From Bacteroidota bacterium (GTDB taxonomy: Bacteria; Bacteroidota; Bacteroidia; 2-12-FULL-35-15), in NCBI GenBank assembly GCA_947469885.1, contig CANIQT010000033.1, positions 1-37,252 on the forward strand: 37,252 nt of DNA. Direction: 5' to 3'. The position numbers were made by a program, and so were the translations under genes. Under the pieces are notes generated by a model, which worked only from the letters and a program-made list of their open reading frames with translations, did not search any database and was not told where the DNA came from. The stretch's first letter is position 1; each line of letters opens with the position of its first letter. Shown here piece by piece: positions 17,150-24,410 of this stretch.

Positions 17150-18310
17150 CTACTTTGGCTTTACGTAAGCAATTACATCTTTGTCTGTAATGGTTTTATC
17201 ACAAAGAATAATTAATCGTTCCACAACGTTTCTGAATTCACGAATATTTCCTGTCCAGTTAATTTTTTGAAGTTCTTTCATTGCCTCTTTGGTAAGCGTT
17301 TTAAGTGGCATACCATGGTCTTCGCAAATCATTTTCAGAAAATGTTCTGCTAACAACGGTATGTCTTCTTTGCGGTCGTTAAGGCTTGGAACATGAATAA
17401 GGATAACCGAAAGCCGGTGATACAAGTCTTCACGGAAATTTCCGGAAGCAATTTCCTTTTTCAAATCTTTGTTGGTGGCAGCTACCACACGTACATTCAC
17501 TTTAATTTCTTTTTCCCCTCCAACGCGTGTAATTTTATTTTCCTGCAATGCCCTCAATACCTTTGCCTGTGCCGAAAGGCTCATATCCCCAATTTCATCC
17601 AAAAATATAGTTCCTCCTTCTGCCTGTTCGAACTTTCCTTTGCGCTGATTGATGGCCGATGTAAAAGCACCCTTTTCATGTCCAAACAATTCTGATTCTA
17701 TTAATTCGCTTGGTATAGCAGCGCAATTTACTTCAATTAAAGGTGCGGCTGAGCGGCTGCTTTTTTCGTGAAGCCAGCGAGCAACTAACTCTTTCCCGCT
17801 CCCGTTTCCGCCTGTTATTAATACTCTTGCATCGGTAGGTGCTACACGTTCAATCATTTCCTGAATTTGGACAATGGCTTTTGAAGCACCAATCATGTCA
17901 AACGTTTTACTGACTTTTTTCTTCAACACTTTTGTTTCCGTCACCAATGTTGATTTGTCCATTGCATTGCGAATGGTAACTAACAAGCGGTTTAAGTCTA
18001 ATGGTTTTGCAATAAAATCAAATGCACCTTTTTTTACTGCTTCCACAGCAGTTTCGATATTGCCATGCCCGGAAATCATTACCACAGGAGTATCTACGGA
18101 CAACTGCATTACCTTTTCAAGTAATTCTATTCCATCCATCTTCGGCATTTTAATATCGCAGAGAATGATGTCGTATTTGTTTTTTTGAATCAGTGCAAGA
18201 CCTTCTGCCCCGTCAGCGGCTTCTTCCACCTGGTATTTTTCATACTCCAGTATTTCGCGCAACGTTTTGCGAATACTTTTTTCATCGTCAATAATTAATA
18301 GTTTTGCCAT
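17150..18310 (-). CDS. NtrC-type sigma-54 response regulator lacking a DNA-binding domain
   Basis: 386 residues. Receiver domain 1-118 with acidic pair Asp8-Asp9, phospho-acceptor Asp52 (CDIKMPKMDG), Ser80 and Lys102. AAA+ domain about 137-365 with Walker A GGNGSGKE (167-174), sigma-54 contact loop GAFTSA (214-219) and Walker B GGTIFLDE (232-239). The contact loop is normally GAFTGA, so one glycine is serine. The protein ends about 20 residues after NWTGNIREFRNVVERL, leaving no room for the usual Fis-type helix-turn-helix. It should activate sigma-54 RNA polymerase from solution, like FlgR of epsilonproteobacteria, rather than from an enhancer. No partner histidine kinase gene is in the window. 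Confidence 0.9.
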   Translation of the reverse strand: MAKLLIIDDEKSIRKTLREILEYEKYQVEEAADGAEGLALIQKNKYDIILCDIKMPKMDGIELLEKVMQLSVDTPVVMISGHGNIETAVEAVKKGAFDFIAKPLDLNRLLVTIRNAMDKSTLVTETKVLKKKVSKTFDMIGASKAIVQIQEMIERVAPTDARVLITGGNGSGKELVARWLHEKSSRSAAPLIEVNCAAIPSELIESELFGHEKGAFTSAINQRKGKFEQAEGGTIFLDEIGDMSLSAQAKVLRALQENKITRVGGEKEIKVNVRVVAATNKDLKKEIASGNFREDLYHRLSVILIHVPSLNDRKEDIPLLAEHFLKMICEDHGMPLKTLTKEAMKELQKINWTGNIREFRNVVERLIILCDKTITDKDVIAYVKPK

Positions 18311-18323
18311 AGTTAAAGTTTCG

Positions 18324-18345
18324 AGTATTAAGTATAAAGTATTAA
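18324..18345. repeat. 7-bp word repeat (AGTATTA/AGTATAA) before the regulator start
   Basis: AGTATTA, AGTATAA, AGTATTA occur in direct succession (18324-18344) starting 14 bases upstream of the regulator's ATG, and reach into the stop codon of ppx. One of a group of short-period word repeats near start codons in this region. Confidence 0.7.
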
Positions 18346-19277
18346 GACAATTTGGAATTCATAATTTCATTTAACACTCCTTCTTTGAGTGCAAAAGTAG
18401 ATAATCTCATTTTATTTATTTTGAACGAATACAAAATAAATTGAACAATAATACTTGAGATAACAATCATGTCCACCCTCATCTCAATCAAACCTTTCAT
18501 CCGCAGCCTCTCTTTTTTATTTGATTTAATAATCATTTCATAAGTGCTTTTAAAATCATTCAAATCAAAATTATATTCAGTTTTGTTTTTCAAAATTTCA
18601 GGTGTATAAAGTTCATGTGCAATCATTTCTGCCAATGAATCAAATGAACCGGATGAGCCAATCAATTCTATAATAGGATATTGTTCTACTGCTTCAAACA
18701 ATGGTTTTAATTCTTCAGATAAATAATTAAATATAGCTTTATGTTCTACTTCTGTAATTATATCCGAAGGATTAAATTTTTCTAAAAGTCTAGCTGCACC
18801 TAATAAAAAACTTTGTTTCCAGATAATTTTATTTTTATTTGCAATAATAAATTCAGTACTTCCTCCTCCAATGTCAATAATTAATGAAGTTTCATCTGTC
18901 AATGCTAGTGCATTTCTTACCCCGTAATAAATCAACTCTGCCTCTTTATCTCCCGAAATCATAGTTATATCAATTCCTGTTTCCTGTTTTGCTTTTGCCA
19001 AAAATTCTTTTCCGTTGGATGCAGTTCGAATTGCAGATGTGGCAAATGCAAAATTTTTTTCCACTTCAAATCTTTTTATTGTTTCTTTATAAGTTTTCAA
19101 TGCATCAATGCCGCGCTGAAAAGGAACATCTTCAATAAAACTTTTAGTAATCCCTCCTTCACCTAGTTTTACTGATATTTTTGACTGATACAAATGTGTG
19201 TAGGTTTTAGTATCGTTTACTTCAACAATCAGTATATTAAAAGTATTAGTACCTAAATCTATGATGGCAATTCTCAT
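18342..19277 (-). CDS. Ppx/GppA-family phosphatase (exopolyphosphatase)
   Basis: 311 residues, ASKHA-fold phosphatase. N-terminal phosphate-1 motif IDLGTNTFNILIVEV (residues 5-19), then ATSAIRTASNG and the phosphate-2 motif IDIGGGSTEFI (about residues 130-140). Members cleave terminal phosphate from polyphosphate or convert pppGpp to ppGpp. This short, C-terminally minimal form matches the Bacteroidota exopolyphosphatase type and lacks the extra C-terminal HD-like domain of E. coli Ppx/GppA. Which substrate dominates cannot be read from sequence. Its ATG overlaps the stop of the upstream ABC permease gene by 4 bases (ATGA), implying translational coupling. Confidence 0.86.
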   Translation of the reverse strand: MRIAIIDLGTNTFNILIVEVNDTKTYTHLYQSKISVKLGEGGITKSFIEDVPFQRGIDALKTYKETIKRFEVEKNFAFATSAIRTASNGKEFLAKAKQETGIDITMISGDKEAELIYYGVRNALALTDETSLIIDIGGGSTEFIIANKNKIIWKQSFLLGAARLLEKFNPSDIITEVEHKAIFNYLSEELKPLFEAVEQYPIIELIGSSGSFDSLAEMIAHELYTPEILKNKTEYNFDLNDFKSTYEMIIKSNKKERLRMKGLIEMRVDMIVISSIIVQFILYSFKINKMRLSTFALKEGVLNEIMNSKLS

Positions 19278-20611
19278 CCTCTATAAAAAAGCCATTTGCC
19301 AAGTTCGCGCCAAGTTACCTTTTTACCATACATCAAAATTCCAGTGCGGTAAATTCTTCCTGCAAGCCAGGTCATTAAAATAAAAGTAATCACCAGCAAA
19401 CTCATGGATAATGCCAACTCCCATGCAGGTACACCACCGTTGGGAAGACGTGCCATCATTACTATTGGCGAGGTGAAAGGAATGATGGAAAACCAGAAAC
19501 CAATACTACTATCCGGATTACTCATAACAAAAGTGGATACCACCATTCCTAAAATAAGGGGGATGGTAATGGGCATCATAAACTGCTGGGTGTCGGCTTC
19601 GCTATCCACAGCGGAGCCTACAGCTGCAAACATTGAAGCATATAATAGATAAGCACCTAAAAAATAAAATAAAAAGCACAATAAAATTTCTGTAAAATTG
19701 ATGGACTTAATGGCATCCAACCCTTCAAACAAATCGTTCTGTTCAATTTGTTTCATGTTTTTGTAATCCAAATTTTCTCCTTTTTTTATTATTTCTTCCT
19801 TGTGCTGAATTTGTTTCATATCCACTCCTTTCAAAACAGTTGCACTCAATACTGTTGTAATTGTCCCAGTAAGTATTATCCACAATAAAAACTGAGTTAG
19901 CCCTACCAATGCAATACCAATAATTTTTCCCATCATCAGCTGAAATGGTTTTACTGACGAAAGAATAACTTCCACAATTCTGCTTGTTTTTTCTTCCATC
20001 ACCCCACGCATTACTTGAACACCATAAAAGAAAATGAAAAAATAAATTAAAATAGAAGCCACCAAACCTATCGCAAAATTTACTCCTACATTTGTTTTTT
20101 CTGATTTACCATTTTCCTTTATCTTCTCTGTAATCAGCGTGAATTGCGATTTTTGCTGTGCATCTTTTATCAGGTTTACATCCACCTTATTCTGAATCAT
20201 CATAATGTTGTACAACATTCCCGAAATGGTAGTACTAATATATTCAGTAGTAGTCAGTCCTATTTTATCTTTAAAAAATATTTTGATAGCAGGTTGTTCC
20301 ATCAACTGTGGAGGTATCCAAAGTATCCCATCGTACTTAGTGTCATAAAGTCCTTCCTGAGCCTGTTTCAAAGTGATGGGAGGATAATCAAAATGAATAA
20401 TTCCTTCTTTTTCTGGAATAAGATTAATCAGTAAATGACTTTCGTCAATCACCTCATACGTTTGTTTATCGGGCTTTTGGGTAGTGAGCCAAATTGGTAC
20501 AATAAATATTCCTGCGAATAATATTGGCCCGATAATCGTCATTATCAAAAATGACTTTTTCTTTACTCTTGATAAATATTCCCGTTTTATTATTAATGAT
20601 ATTTTGCTCAT
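19274..20611 (-). CDS. ABC-2 transporter permease (NatB-like)
   Basis: 445 residues with the ABC-2/NatB layout: one N-terminal helix (FLIMTIIGPILFAGIFIVPIW), a large extracytoplasmic domain (about 45-170), then five or more C-terminal helices including VNFAIGLVASILIYFFIFFYG, IIGIALVGLTQFLLWIIL and LLCFLFYFLGAYLLYASMFA. The motif RGVMEEKTSRIVEVILSSVKPFQLMMGKI is diagnostic of the NatB/YhaP family. It pairs with the ATPase encoded immediately upstream to form an exporter; the B. subtilis relative extrudes Na+, but the substrate here is unknown. It is followed by ppx with a 4-base overlap. Confidence 0.87.
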   Translation of the reverse strand: MSKISLIIKREYLSRVKKKSFLIMTIIGPILFAGIFIVPIWLTTQKPDKQTYEVIDESHLLINLIPEKEGIIHFDYPPITLKQAQEGLYDTKYDGILWIPPQLMEQPAIKIFFKDKIGLTTTEYISTTISGMLYNIMMIQNKVDVNLIKDAQQKSQFTLITEKIKENGKSEKTNVGVNFAIGLVASILIYFFIFFYGVQVMRGVMEEKTSRIVEVILSSVKPFQLMMGKIIGIALVGLTQFLLWIILTGTITTVLSATVLKGVDMKQIQHKEEIIKKGENLDYKNMKQIEQNDLFEGLDAIKSINFTEILLCFLFYFLGAYLLYASMFAAVGSAVDSEADTQQFMMPITIPLILGMVVSTFVMSNPDSSIGFWFSIIPFTSPIVMMARLPNGGVPAWELALSMSLLVITFILMTWLAGRIYRTGILMYGKKVTWRELGKWLFYRG

Positions 20612-20618
20612 GCTTACT

Positions 20619-20672
20619 ACGAATTACGAATTTAAACGAATAACGAATCTGTGTTCATCTGTGAAATCTGTG
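20619..20672. repeat. Two adjacent word repeats (ACGAAT and ATCTGTG) between natA- and natB-like genes
   Basis: ACGAATT occurs at 20619 and 20626, with further ACGAAT copies to 20649. ATCTGTG follows at 20647, 20657 and 20666. Together they fill most of the 72-base gap upstream of the permease start. Both words look like short dispersed repeats; neither codes for protein. Confidence 0.7.
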
Positions 20673-20683
20673 GTGAATATTAT

Positions 20684-21631
20684 TTATTCCGTAAAATTAC
20701 TTTGCGTCCCCATGGCATTCTCATCTCCCACCACTTTAATAAAAATATCATTCATGCTTGGCACCATTTCGTGAAACGATTGAATTTGCGCCACCGGAAT
20801 AATAGCTTGAAGTAAATCATTGCCAGTTGTTTTGCCTAGCAATTTTATTTTTGCCTTGTTGTGTTCCCCGTCAGTATTATGTTCTAGCAACTCTGCCCCT
20901 GTCCACATGGCATTGGTAAAACCCATCATATTGCCTGTAAATTCCAGTTCAAAAACATTCGTTTTGTATTGTTTCCTAATTTCTTTTACCGAACCATCCA
21001 GCACTTTTCTTGATTTATTAATCAACGCAATATTATCGCACAGCTCTTCCACACTGCCCATATTATGTGTCGAAAACAAAATAGTAGAGCCTTTCTTTTT
21101 CAAATCCAAAATTTCGTTTTTAATTAAGTTGGCGTTAATAGGGTCAAAACCACTAAACGGCTCATCCAGAATCAATAATTTAGGCTCATGCAACACCGTA
21201 ACAATAAACTGAACCTTTTGCTGCATCCCTTTACTCAACTCTTCCACCTTTTTGTTCCACCACGCATCAATCTCAAATTTCTCAAACCATTCTTTCAGTT
21301 TTACTTTTGCTTCTGACTTCTTCATTCCCTTTAGCTGTGCAAGATACAACGCCTGCTCGCCTACGCCCATTTTTTTATACAACCCTCTTTCTTCGGGCAG
21401 ATAACCAATTTGCTCCACATGTTTTTGAGTCAGTCGCTCGCCTTCAAACAACACCTCACCGCTATCAGGACCCGTAATTTGGTTGATAATGCGGATAAGC
21501 GAAGTTTTACCAGCACCATTAGGCCCCAACAAACCAAAAATACTTTGGCGCGGAATTTCCACGGTCACATCATTCAATGCCGTATGACTGGCATACCGCT
21601 TCACAATATTTTTTGCTGAAAGAATATTCAT
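20684..21631 (-). CDS. ABC transporter ATP-binding protein (NatA-like)
   Basis: 315 residues. Walker A GPNGAGKTS (36-44), Q-loop region YLPEERGLYKKM (77-88), signature LSKGMQQ (132-138), Walker B LLILDEP (152-158) and a switch histidine in LFSTHNMGSVEEL. The C-terminal 80 residues match the DUF4162 extension found in NatA/YhaQ-type ATPases. It supplies energy to the permease encoded 72 bases downstream. A -7 box (21650-21657) sits just upstream, so this gene probably opens the transcript natA-natB-ppx and possibly the regulator. Confidence 0.9.
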   Translation of the reverse strand: MNILSAKNIVKRYASHTALNDVTVEIPRQSIFGLLGPNGAGKTSLIRIINQITGPDSGEVLFEGERLTQKHVEQIGYLPEERGLYKKMGVGEQALYLAQLKGMKKSEAKVKLKEWFEKFEIDAWWNKKVEELSKGMQQKVQFIVTVLHEPKLLILDEPFSGFDPINANLIKNEILDLKKKGSTILFSTHNMGSVEELCDNIALINKSRKVLDGSVKEIRKQYKTNVFELEFTGNMMGFTNAMWTGAELLEHNTDGEHNKAKIKLLGKTTGNDLLQAIIPVAQIQSFHEMVPSMNDIFIKVVGDENAMGTQSNFTE

Positions 21632-21649
21632 ATTATTTTTTTAAGAGTG

Positions 21650-21657
21650 CAAATATA
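21650..21657 (-). promoter_or_regulatory. -7 box (TATATTTG, minus strand) for the ABC exporter genes
   Basis: Reverse complement reads TATATTTG, an exact TAnnTTTG match 18 bases before the ATG. The expected -33 region is occupied by the GTCATT word repeat at 21665-21688 and contains no TTTG. Confidence 0.5.
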
Positions 21658-21664
21658 ATTAATT

Positions 21665-21688
21665 AGTTCATTGGTCATTAGTCATTGG
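21665..21688. repeat. GTCATTGG/GTCATTA word repeat
   Basis: GTTCATTG, GTCATTA and GTCATTGG follow each other without gaps. The array begins 7 bases upstream of the -7 box of the ABC exporter. A related AGTCATTGGTCA word occurs again at 27571-27586. Confidence 0.7.
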
Positions 21689-21699
21689 ATAATGGTGGG

Positions 21700-21739
21700 A
21701 AAAATAAAAAAACCTCCAAGGTTTAATTCCTTGAAGGTT
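21700..21739 (-). terminator. Rho-independent terminator after dnaJ
   Basis: On the minus strand AACCTTCAAGG, a 7-base loop, then CCTTGGAGGTT (one G-U pair in an 11-bp stem), followed by a T-rich tail with seven Ts. It lies 26 bases past the dnaJ stop codon. Confidence 0.85.
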
Positions 21740-21764
21740 TGTTCATAAAGTATTTCGTAAACAG

Positions 21765-22928
21765 TTATTCAAAATACTGTTTCATCCGTTCAAAAAAACC
21801 TTTGTCTTTTCGGTTGGGATTGGGTTTAAAATTTTCGGAGTTTCTCAAATTCTCCATCATTGCCTTTTCTTCTTTGGTCAAATTTTGGGGAGTCCACACA
21901 TTAATATTCACCAAAATATCTCCCCGTCCATAACTGTTTACATCGGGCAAACCTTTGCCTTTCAGGCGAAGTACTTTACCGCTTTGTGTGCCCGCATCAA
22001 TTTTTACTTTTGCTTTTCCGTCAATGGTAGGCACTTCAATGGTTGTACCCAGTGTAACATCAGGTACGCTTAGGTAATGGTCGTAAAACAAGTGCATTCC
22101 ATCGCGTTTCAAAAATTCGTGTTCCACTTCTTCAATCACTACAATTAAATCTCCTGCCACACCTCCACGTGCGCCCATGTTGCCTCTTCCACCAACAGAA
22201 AGTTGCATCCCTTCTCCCACTCCAGCCGGAATATTTATGCTGATTACCTCTTCGTCTTTCACAATACCATCGCCATGACAGTGGGTACATTTATCCGTTA
22301 TGGTTTGTCCTTCACCTCCGCAAGTTGGGCAAGTGCTGGTGGTTTGCATAGCTCCCAAAATGGTTTGAGTCATGCGCGATATTTGCCCTGCACCTTTGCA
22401 GGTACCGCAGGTATTCATTGCCGAGCCATCTTTGGCACCGCTGCCTTTGCAGGGTTTACAGGTAACGTATTTATTTACTTTTATTTTTTTCTCCACCCCA
22501 TTGGCAATTTCTTCCAACGTCATTTTCACTTTCACCCGAAGATTAGAGCCACGGTTTACTCTGCGACCTCTACCACCTCCGCCTCCACCAAAACTACCAC
22601 CACCACCAAAGTGACCACCAAAAATATCGCCAAACTGAGAGAAGATATCTTCCATGTTAAAACTACCGCCTTGTCCACCTTGTCCGCCAAACCCACCACT
22701 ACTGCCCATACCCGCATGACCAAACTGGTCGTACTTTTGTTTTTTATCAGCATTGCTTAAAACTTCATACGCCTCTGCTGCCTCCTTGAATTTTTCTTCC
22801 GAAACTTTATCGCCAGGGTTTTTATCAGGATGGAATTTAATAGCCATTTTGCGGTAGGCTTTTTTAATTTCCTCCGGATTAGCCGTTTTTGAAACTTCTA
22901 ATATTTCGTAATAATCTCTTTTTGCCAT
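21765..22928 (-). CDS. dnaJ: Molecular chaperone DnaJ
   Basis: 387 residues, full-length type-I J protein. J domain 1-70 with HPD at 33-35; Gly/Phe-rich linker about 72-125 (unusually glycine-dense); zinc centre with four CxxCxGxG motifs ([32 protein letters not shown]); then the two substrate-binding beta domains and the C-terminal dimerisation end. It delivers unfolded proteins to DnaK and stimulates its ATPase. grpE lies directly upstream; dnaK is not in the window. A -7 box at 22948-22955 gives it its own promoter, and a strong terminator follows. Confidence 0.97.
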   Translation of the reverse strand: MAKRDYYEILEVSKTANPEEIKKAYRKMAIKFHPDKNPGDKVSEEKFKEAAEAYEVLSNADKKQKYDQFGHAGMGSSGGFGGQGGQGGSFNMEDIFSQFGDIFGGHFGGGGSFGGGGGGRGRRVNRGSNLRVKVKMTLEEIANGVEKKIKVNKYVTCKPCKGSGAKDGSAMNTCGTCKGAGQISRMTQTILGAMQTTSTCPTCGGEGQTITDKCTHCHGDGIVKDEEVISINIPAGVGEGMQLSVGGRGNMGARGGVAGDLIVVIEEVEHEFLKRDGMHLFYDHYLSVPDVTLGTTIEVPTIDGKAKVKIDAGTQSGKVLRLKGKGLPDVNSYGRGDILVNINVWTPQNLTKEEKAMMENLRNSENFKPNPNRKDKGFFERMKQYFE

Positions 22929-22947
22929 AATTTTGCTTTTATTAGTC

Positions 22948-22955
22948 CAAAGTTA
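22948..22955 (-). promoter_or_regulatory. -7 box (TAACTTTG, minus strand) upstream of dnaJ
   Basis: Reverse complement of CAAAGTTA. It is part of the TCCAAAGT word repeat and 19 bases before the dnaJ ATG, so the repeat itself supplies the promoter element. The same TAACTTTG also occurs on the plus strand at 22980-22987, where no plus-strand gene follows. Confidence 0.4.
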
Positions 22956-22957
22956 AA

Positions 22958-23014
22958 AAGTCCAAAGTCCAAAGTTGGCTAACTTTGAACTTTACAACTT
23001 TGGACTTTGGACTT
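22958..23014. repeat. Perfect 19-bp inverted repeat built from TCCAAAGT words
   Basis: Left arm AAGTCCAAAGTCCAAAGTT (22958-22976), 19-base spacer, right arm AACTTTGGACTTTGGACTT (22996-23014), an exact reverse complement. Each arm is itself a direct repeat of an 8-9 bp word, with one more copy at 22945-22953. It fills the space between grpE stop and dnaJ start and could form a cruciform or an RNA hairpin between the two messages. Confidence 0.92.
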
Positions 23015-23017
23015 ATT

Positions 23018-23593
23018 TTAATTTCCAATGACTACTTTTGCAAACCGTATAATCTTTCCGTTCAGGCTATAACCCTTTTCCATTTCTTCCAACACTTTGC
23101 CTTTATGCTCTTCGGTAGGAGCAGGAATATTGGTAATTGCTTCGTGAATGTCGGCATTAAAAACTTCGCCATGACTCTTCATTTCTTCCAGTCCTTTTTG
23201 GGTCAATGTTGATTTTAATTTATTGTAAATTAAATTTACTCCATCGTTCACAGCCGTTATATCGGTGGTTTCTGCATTCGATTTTATTGCTCTTTCAAAA
23301 TCATCGAGAATAGGAAGAATGCTTTTAAAAATATCTTCACCACCCGATTGAATTAATTCTATTTTTTCTTTAGCCGTACGTTTGCGAAAATTATCAAACT
23401 CAGAATATAAGCGAAGAAACTTATCGTTTGCTTCTGCCAATTTTACTTTCAATTCTGCAATTTCATTTTCTTTATCATCCACCGGTGGAGTTTCTTCAAC
23501 TGGTGTTTGTTCTTCATTAATGGTAGTTTTTTCTTTCGATGTTTCGTTTTCTTCTGTATTCATTTTCTTAAAAATATTTTTAAAGTTTTTCAT
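23018..23593 (-). CDS. grpE: Nucleotide exchange factor GrpE
   Basis: 191 residues from the first ATG (23593). A TTG 21 bases upstream is open but unlikely, and an ATG at 23563 (MNTEENET) is an alternative start close to the conserved part. An acidic N-terminus rich in Glu/Thr precedes a long coiled coil (ENEIAELKVKLAEANDKFLRLYSEFDNFRKRTAKEK). The family signature YSEFDNFRKRT and the C-terminal beta domain (HEAITNIPAPTEEHKGKVLEEMEKGYSLNGKIIRFAKVVIG) follow. GrpE dimers release ADP from DnaK. dnaJ lies 89 bases downstream with an inverted repeat between them. Confidence 0.95.
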   Translation of the reverse strand: MKNFKNIFKKMNTEENETSKEKTTINEEQTPVEETPPVDDKENEIAELKVKLAEANDKFLRLYSEFDNFRKRTAKEKIELIQSGGEDIFKSILPILDDFERAIKSNAETTDITAVNDGVNLIYNKLKSTLTQKGLEEMKSHGEVFNADIHEAITNIPAPTEEHKGKVLEEMEKGYSLNGKIIRFAKVVIGN

Positions 23594-23600
23594 AAGTTTC

Positions 23601-23669
23601 ACGCAAAGACGCAAAGTTCGCTAAGAAAACCTATTGTTAAAAAACATAGCGTTCTTTACGTCTTTGCAT
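23601..23669. repeat. Imperfect inverted repeat of ACGCAAAG words upstream of grpE
   Basis: Left arm 23601-23623 starts ACGCAAAGACGCAAAG; right arm 23647-23669 is its reverse complement at 19 of 23 positions. The 23-base spacer is A/T-rich. Each arm contains two copies of the word CGCAAAG or CGTAAAG. It starts 8 bases before the grpE ATG and covers the expected promoter region. This word resembles dispersed repeats known in many bacterial genomes. Confidence 0.8.
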
Positions 23670-23745
23670 AATATTTTTTTGCAGGTGCCTCCTCTCAATT
23701 TATTTGCCATCAATAAGAATAAGACAAATTGACAGCGAACGGACA

Positions 23746-23780
23746 AATAAAAAGACAGAACCCTTTCGAATTCTGTCTTT
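23746..23780 (-). terminator. Rho-independent terminator after the TlpA-like gene
   Basis: AAAGACAGAA at 23751-23760 pairs perfectly with TTCTGTCTTT at 23771-23780 around a 10-base loop. On the minus strand the stem is followed by TTTTTATTT. It lies 20 bases beyond the stop of the gene at 23800. Confidence 0.85.
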
Positions 23781-23799
23781 AAAAAATTATTTTATAAAT

Positions 23800-24369
23800 T
23801 TATTTTTTAGTTGGTGCTGCCAACAATTTATCCAATTCCACTTCCAATCCATTGCCTACAGGAGGGCTTCTAAGAATTTGCCCTTTGGCAATTATTATTC
23901 CGTTTTCATCTAAAAGAAAAGCTTGTGGAATAGATTGAATTCCGTACAAAGCCCCCGCTTCCGATTGCCACATTTTAAGGTCACTTACGTGGTTTTCCCA
24001 TGCCAAACCATCTTTGGCAATTGCATTCATCCATGCCTGTTTGTCTCTGTCTAGCGAAACACTATAAACTGTAAATCCTTTTGCTTTTTTGAATTTAGCA
24101 TCTTTATATTTGTTGTATGCTGCCACTACATTTGGGTTTTCCATCCTGCACGGACCGCACCACGAAGCCCAGAAATCGAGCAACACTATTTTTCCTTTTA
24201 ATGAAGATAAAGATATTTCCTTATCCTGAGGGTTTTTGAATTTCAGTTCCGGTGCTTTGTTTCCAACGGCAGTTCCAACTACTGGTCCGGGTGTTTGTCT
24301 GCTTTTTGCAAATCCAAAAGCAAGAACCGACACTGCTGCAAGTACTATAAAGATGTTTGATTTTTTCAT
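23800..24369 (-). CDS. TlpA/ResA-like thioredoxin-fold protein
   Basis: 189 residues. An N-terminal hydrophobic signal or anchor (residues 6-20) puts it in the periplasm. The thioredoxin fold contains FWASWCGPCRMENPN with active-site Cys71 and Cys74, a downstream VSLDRDKQAW strand and the cis-proline motif IQSIPQAFLLD. This is the TlpA/ResA/AhpC-TSA type, which reduces disulfides in exported proteins or cytochromes. The specific substrate is not readable. It follows murA after 41 bases and is ended by a strong terminator, so it is likely the last gene of a DUF4290-murA-tlpA transcript. Confidence 0.86.
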   Translation of the reverse strand: MKKSNIFIVLAAVSVLAFGFAKSRQTPGPVVGTAVGNKAPELKFKNPQDKEISLSSLKGKIVLLDFWASWCGPCRMENPNVVAAYNKYKDAKFKKAKGFTVYSVSLDRDKQAWMNAIAKDGLAWENHVSDLKMWQSEAGALYGIQSIPQAFLLDENGIIIAKGQILRSPPVGNGLEVELDKLLAAPTKK

Positions 24370-24410
24370 TTCTAATAAATTGTTTAAAAGTTAAATTGTT
24401 GACAAATGTA

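Noticed and set aside
22203..22760. 185-residue plus-strand frame opposite dnaJ
   Set aside because: Shadow of the glycine- and cysteine-rich coding sequence of dnaJ, which is unambiguous on the other strand.
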